A stretch of 18,281 bases of DNA, taken from CAZTWC01 sp964617105 [NCBI: uncultured Myxococcia bacterium] (GTDB lineage: Bacteria; CAZTWC01). The notes beneath the pieces were generated by a model, which saw nothing but the letters and a program-made list of their open reading frames with translations, had not been told where the DNA came from and ran no database searches. Positions within the stretch are counted from its first letter, which is position 1. Every line of letters begins with the position of its first letter. The position numbers and the translations under genes are program-made. The stretch covers positions 44,794-63,074 of the forward strand of contig CAZTWC010000001.1 of NCBI GenBank assembly GCA_964617105.1, written 5' to 3'. Shown in pieces: positions 16,601 through 18,281 of the stretch.

Positions 16601-18281
16601 GCCCCTTTTCCAGGTCAAATACTCTATTTAAAACCTGCGTCTCCAGGTTATCTAAAAATTGATTTTGCTCTGCACTATCTTTAGTGCACAGATCCAGACT
16701 CTCTATTTCTGGAACGGAAAAACCGCCCTTTCGCTGAATTAACTCTCCCTGTTCCCACAAAAATATATTCTGCAAAACCTGGTGACGTTGAAAGAGTTGT
16801 TCATTGGCCTGCTCCAAATTTTCCAGAGATATGGCGCCGGTTATTTGGATCCGCATAAAGACATAGCAGGGCATATGGGGATAAAAAGATTGGTTGGCAA
16901 AAAAAGTTTTCTGCGCGGGCAACAGGGGCAAGGGGATCTCTTTAACCGGAGATTCCTGGGCCAATTCATTTAAATAGGCTGTCAGTTTTGATACCGTGTC
17001 ATACTCGAAAAGCAAGGTATTATCCAAAGTTACCCCAAGTTCTTTTTCCAACTCTTTCACCATATCAACCGCGGTAAGCGAATTTATTCCCAGGTTGAAC
17101 AGGGGGACATCAGCATCGATTTGATCTGGCGTCAGGTCTAAAGCATCGGCCAGCATCTGGCGCACCAGATCCTCTATGCTGCCTGAGGAGATCAATTTAT
17201 CCTTTTGGACCGCCAACTCACCGGAACTGGTATCTACAACCAGCTCTGAAGTTTTTTTAACCAATGGCGGTGAGAGAGCCGGAGAGGAAAAGGTGGAGCC
17301 CTCAGTGGATACTGCAGGAGATGAGGGTGGACCAACAGTGGAAATGATATCATCCTGCAGGAAAGATGAAGCAGGATCTTCCTTAAGGTCTCGGGGATCC
17401 AGGGCCAGGCTCAGCCAATGACCGCTGGCCAAAGCCAGAGGCAAACACTGAACTGCATCCTGGGGCAATAAAGGATGAATATTAAAAATCTCTTTCACTT
17501 TACTCTCATCCATGGTGGCGATCATGCCTACCTTTTGCCACAGAGACCAGGCCAGGGAGAACCAGGGTTTTCCCTGGCTTTTTTTCCGGCCGGCAAAGAT
17601 GTTCAAAAAAGCATTGGCTGCCCCATAGTCGGCCATCCCCTTTGAAAACCTGGCAGATAATTGAGTAAAGGCGCCTGAAATGGAAGATATCAAGAGCACG
17701 AAACCATAATCTCTATTGGTAAGGGCTGCCTCCAGGTTCAAAGTTCCCAACACTTTTGGCTTAATAACCTTCTCTATTTCTGAAAGATCTTTTTTCAGCA
17801 AAGATCCGGCAGAGATAAGGCCTGCGCCCTGAAAAACACCCTGAATTTTGCCATACTTTTGAAAAAGTTTAGCTATCAGTCCCTGTAAAGCCTGAAAATC
17901 GAGAATATCTACTTGAAAATACTCTGGCTGGGCACCCAGTTTCTGCAACTCTTCTAAATTGGCTCCCATCTCTTCTGCTGATCGCCGTCCAGTGAGGATA
18001 AGCACCGGATTATCAACCTGGCGGGCCAGATATTTGGCCAGGTAAAAACCGACTCCGCCGCTGCCGCCGAGAATCAGATATACTGACTTGGGAGAGGTTT
18101 GAAAAAAGTCACTCTGCCCAGTTCCAATTGGTAAAGATGTAACAACCGGTGTCAGATTACCGCTGTCCCTAATTGCTGCCGGTGCAAAAGAACGATTTTT
18201 TAGGCCTTCCTTTATCTGAACAGCCGCTTTTTCCAGTTGCAACTCTTCCCAGTTCACCTCCAGGTCGATCACCTGGCCGGT
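11043..18281 (-). CDS. Hybrid polyketide/non-ribosomal peptide synthetase, C-terminal part, ending in an AAR-like reductase
   Basis: This is the last 2412 or so codons of a megasynthase. The frame stays open to the right edge (codons Thr-Gly-Gln precede a GTG at 18272), so the true start lies outside the window. Counting that GTG as residue 1, the domains are: ketoreductase (about 1-295), a Ser/Pro-rich linker (297-362), acyl carrier protein (365-437, Ser398), condensation C1 (450-880), adenylation (908-1440), peptidyl carrier (1445-1522, Ser1480), condensation C2 (1548-1990) and a reductase resembling cyanobacterial acyl-ACP reductase (2011-2409, Cys2341). An upstream ketosynthase must supply the polyketide chain. 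C1 would join it to the monomer activated by the A domain; C2 and the reductase should finish and release the product. No thioesterase is present. The gene ends in TAA at 11043-11045, overlapping the exporter start. Domain calls rest on intact core motifs; substrate and product are not known. Confidence 0.93.
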   Translation of the reverse strand, partial: TGQVIDLEVNWEELQLEKAAVQIKEGLKNRSFAPAAIRDSGNLTPVVTSLPIGTGQSDFFQTSPKSVYLILGGSGGVGFYLAKYLARQVDNPVLILTGRRSAEEMGANLEELQKLGAQPEYFQVDILDFQALQGLIAKLFQKYGKIQGVFQGAGLISAGSLLKKDLSEIEKVIKPKVLGTLNLEAALTNRDYGFVLLISSISGAFTQLSARFSKGMADYGAANAFLNIFAGRKKSQGKPWFSLAWSLWQKVGMIATMDESKVKEIFNIHPLLPQDAVQCLPLALASGHWLSLALDPRDLKEDPASSFLQDDIISTVGPPSSPAVSTEGSTFSSPALSPPLVKKTSELVVDTSSGELAVQKDKLISSGSIEDLVRQMLADALDLTPDQIDADVPLFNLGINSLTAVDMVKELEKELGVTLDNTLLFEYDTVSKLTAYLNELAQESPVKEIPLPLLPAQKTFFANQSFYPHMPCYVFMRIQITGAISLENLEQANEQLFQRHQVLQNIFLWEQGELIQRKGGFSVPEIESLDLCTKDSAEQNQFLDNLETQVLNRVFDLEKGPLYRIILCRLAPNQYCLMFNIHHIVADAWSAQIMVSELLEIHRRFEQGRNHLLPALQSNFTSCAAAIENSARSQDGERSRQYWKEVLQNPPGALALPFDSDPLAEPTGPCSIHLQILDKETSAALALLTSQMGISSLHLIFASYLLLLNKLSGEKDIVIRVANARREARVTDITRVVGSFADSLPVRIKLEKDITLPDLFQLVKQEITRAQRFPLTSSLEIAGIYGDRKSQGPRGVTPAGLSWPDFPSASNFGSLKVESMRGGSASGFTQLGLIGWEFSGCLHFSWNYTESLFKKTTIQQLARQHQDLLKKIIQSRGQGSIGDYGRFLSSQSTLQPSLETQPEQLSSGEVIHQRIFDKIGQIPEDTAVVTAQETISYEELGKRAKSLAQALIDQGVKPKDMVGILASPGVEAIVGILAILASGATYTPIDPEYPDQRIVNMVSHSEVKVVLTQGRQLTRMASLYQDTQITQIILLDNDGLEQPDSIDQPLLTWSQVLDIYPTEDLSDLPRVSPEDIAYGMYTSGTTGKPKCVLVSHRAASIFHDWVQQAFSITAQDRFIQTSSISFGGSIRQIFSPLLAGATVYPVGKDITRDPDRLVNFLEQNRITIWNSVPTLLMSLLDYVDILNSQQRKVNLDHLRWVLIGGEQVLAEQIRRWLDRFGFSHRIANLYGSTETVVNAIWYEVKGPPRDNETQVPIGKARLGSKIYLINPDGVLCSPGEIGEIYVGGESLASGYLADEQLTKTAFVSVPGIEGRLYKTGDLAKANPKGDLIFLGRNDDQVKIRGNRVELSEIEATLLSNAQVRSAAVLEYRDGKRQWLVAFVEPVSPDSGLDLAENLLNFLQKQLPDFMIPHRLQVVSEIPLTGAQKIDRHSLVKQFIASVIQKSSGVNRSFREKLMAIWQDLLGLAQIDDQEDFFSLGGDSILALDMLQRLRGQVPVLPRPITLYNKRTIAALAEHLEFLARQKESGEESSIENQAQIEPPAHHPEESFDLTPSQAGFLLSQRLKPDSCPKWCAIIPVKGKIDRPLFMQVLSRLLDRHSMLRAIFVKEGVKTKQKIIAMESIDSDQILPFIDLRPQMAGNSSEQQMEIIEQYFINLKKKIFDPETWPLFKMQMICAQDDQYYWLIAVHHIIGDGWSLHLLGSELLQLYDKLNKEREKEVSGQLTPLVSSYRDVVSYYQQNRQQASKESSQYWQERYAQPWPKVTLYPPDFQDNLPDGPDARTRSFSSAHIFSKAETRALRQLAIAHRQSLFICMLTLLFRILQKRADIADQIVGIATSGRDLPIDDINRIFGCFTAGLPIRCLIKGEDFNQDLAAVAEAFTGAMEHGDLSSEQMAQKIKRHPGSPYPPGSDFFMSFMDFTSLPAMVSETLQIEWNQCVFHYSAGATDTQLSLNVMAGDQLRFNLHSSLPEDLHRLIMEESKQAVYHLVEVEPAEKLEEQKKSTPLKSKKGLKTAIDAALICYLPPEKSMQQILAKMGLSHLPASKMVDMFFSDQMPQLVESIDTRLGVSGSIFLPFFADHLSKLGQKTLVRHIVKGISLAKDLGARVVSLAGLLPSYTGYGFSVLEQLSMPLDMSRQDKLDRESAPLLTTGHGSTVVAMAKTILGLLDRLELSPSNLQIGVIGFGSIGRSTMELLLNLSLNPASITIFEREQQVKYIEKGLGTFKSLYSGPIEIIPVQDRLPDRVNQCDLLIGASSSGQILAVDQLKPSMLLVDDSFPSIVNLDMAKNRVAKQQDLIISGGGMLDVGDFKREFFMGNLPGKSNLEKILDSNLAPYLKGVAGCRMESLLIADDMELSCIHGLVDGQVALNYWKKISILGIEASPLHIGDYQISSETVERVKETVNHGVTYV
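13698..16952 (-). other. NRPS module C-A-PCP with unusual adenylation pocket
   Basis: C1 carries the catalytic HHIVADAW (residues 579-586). The adenylation domain has intact core motifs: YTSGTTGKPK (1078-1087), NLYGSTET (1225-1232), YKTGD (1314-1318), GRNDDQVKIRGNRVELSEIE (1332-1351) and the catalytic Lys1425 in GAQKIDR. By alignment to GrsA-PheA by eye, the ten specificity positions read G G R N L G L V N K. Position 235, nearly always Asp for alpha-amino acids, is Gly (1124), and position 239 is Arg (1128). The carrier protein has a standard FFSLGGDS site with Ser1480. The module should be active, but probably on an acid without a normal alpha-amino group, such as a hydroxy or keto acid. 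Confidence 0.85.
16953..18281 (-). other. Polyketide-type segment: ketoreductase plus acyl carrier protein
   Basis: The ketoreductase binds NADPH through GGSGGVG (residues 69-75) and has a candidate catalytic Lys173, Ser197, Tyr216 and Asn220 in LISSISG and MADYGAANAF. It would reduce the beta-keto group made by the upstream ketosynthase to a hydroxyl. The LDD motif of B-type ketoreductases is missing (the region reads FQGAGLISAGS, 148-157), which hints at the other stereochemical class. The MADYGAAN form resembles ketoreductases of trans-AT systems. A low-complexity linker of about 65 residues follows, then the carrier protein with LGINSL around the phosphopantetheine Ser398. The usual Asp before that Ser is Asn. 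Confidence 0.85.

Noticed and set aside
17280-17400. Repeat-like DNA with two CTGCAG-like sites in the KR-ACP linker
   Set aside because: It encodes a low-complexity linker; the similarity is short and explained by Ser/Thr/Pro codon use, with no mobile-element ends.
18270-18272. GTG as the start of the synthetase gene
   Set aside because: The frame remains open through Thr-Gly-Gln to the window edge, and a KR-ACP segment needs an upstream ketosynthase. The GTG is only the first possible start codon in view.

Overview
The window is a gene-dense stretch of a Gram-negative-type bacterial chromosome, with GC in the mid-40s per cent by eye. It holds six protein genes and no RNA genes, insertion sequences or CRISPR arrays that I could see. 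The giant TPR protein ending in a degenerate peptidase-like domain, and the POT-like transporter, resemble gene types I associate with myxobacteria-related and other deltaproteobacterial lineages. That placement is a low-confidence inference.

The left part (1-7072) is housekeeping or unknown. It has a 1704-residue TPR scaffold protein on the minus strand, then a divergent trmJ (tRNA 2'-O-methyltransferase), then a convergent, partly overlapping gene for an unrecognised single-pass membrane protein. The middle (7073-8709) has a 221-base divergent promoter region and a POT-like major facilitator transporter. No gene-free stretch exceeds 300 bases.

The right part (8717-18281, all minus strand) is the 3' end of a biosynthetic operon that continues past the right edge. 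A hybrid polyketide/non-ribosomal peptide synthetase, open at the window edge, reads KR-ACP-C-A-PCP-C and then ends in a full-length domain. That last domain resembles cyanobacterial long-chain acyl-ACP reductase (AAR, the fatty-aldehyde-forming enzyme), not the usual thioesterase or SDR-type thioester reductase. The synthetase stop codon overlaps the start of an RND/MMPL-family exporter, so synthesis and export are probably translationally coupled.

The most interesting inference is an assembly line that ends with a C domain lacking its own carrier protein and an AAR-type reductase. It also has an adenylation domain without the aspartate that normally grips an alpha-amino group. This suggests an aldehyde or alcohol product built from a polyketide plus an unusual, perhaps non-amino, acid and exported by the RND pump. 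The product, the upstream modules and the loading step cannot be seen here.
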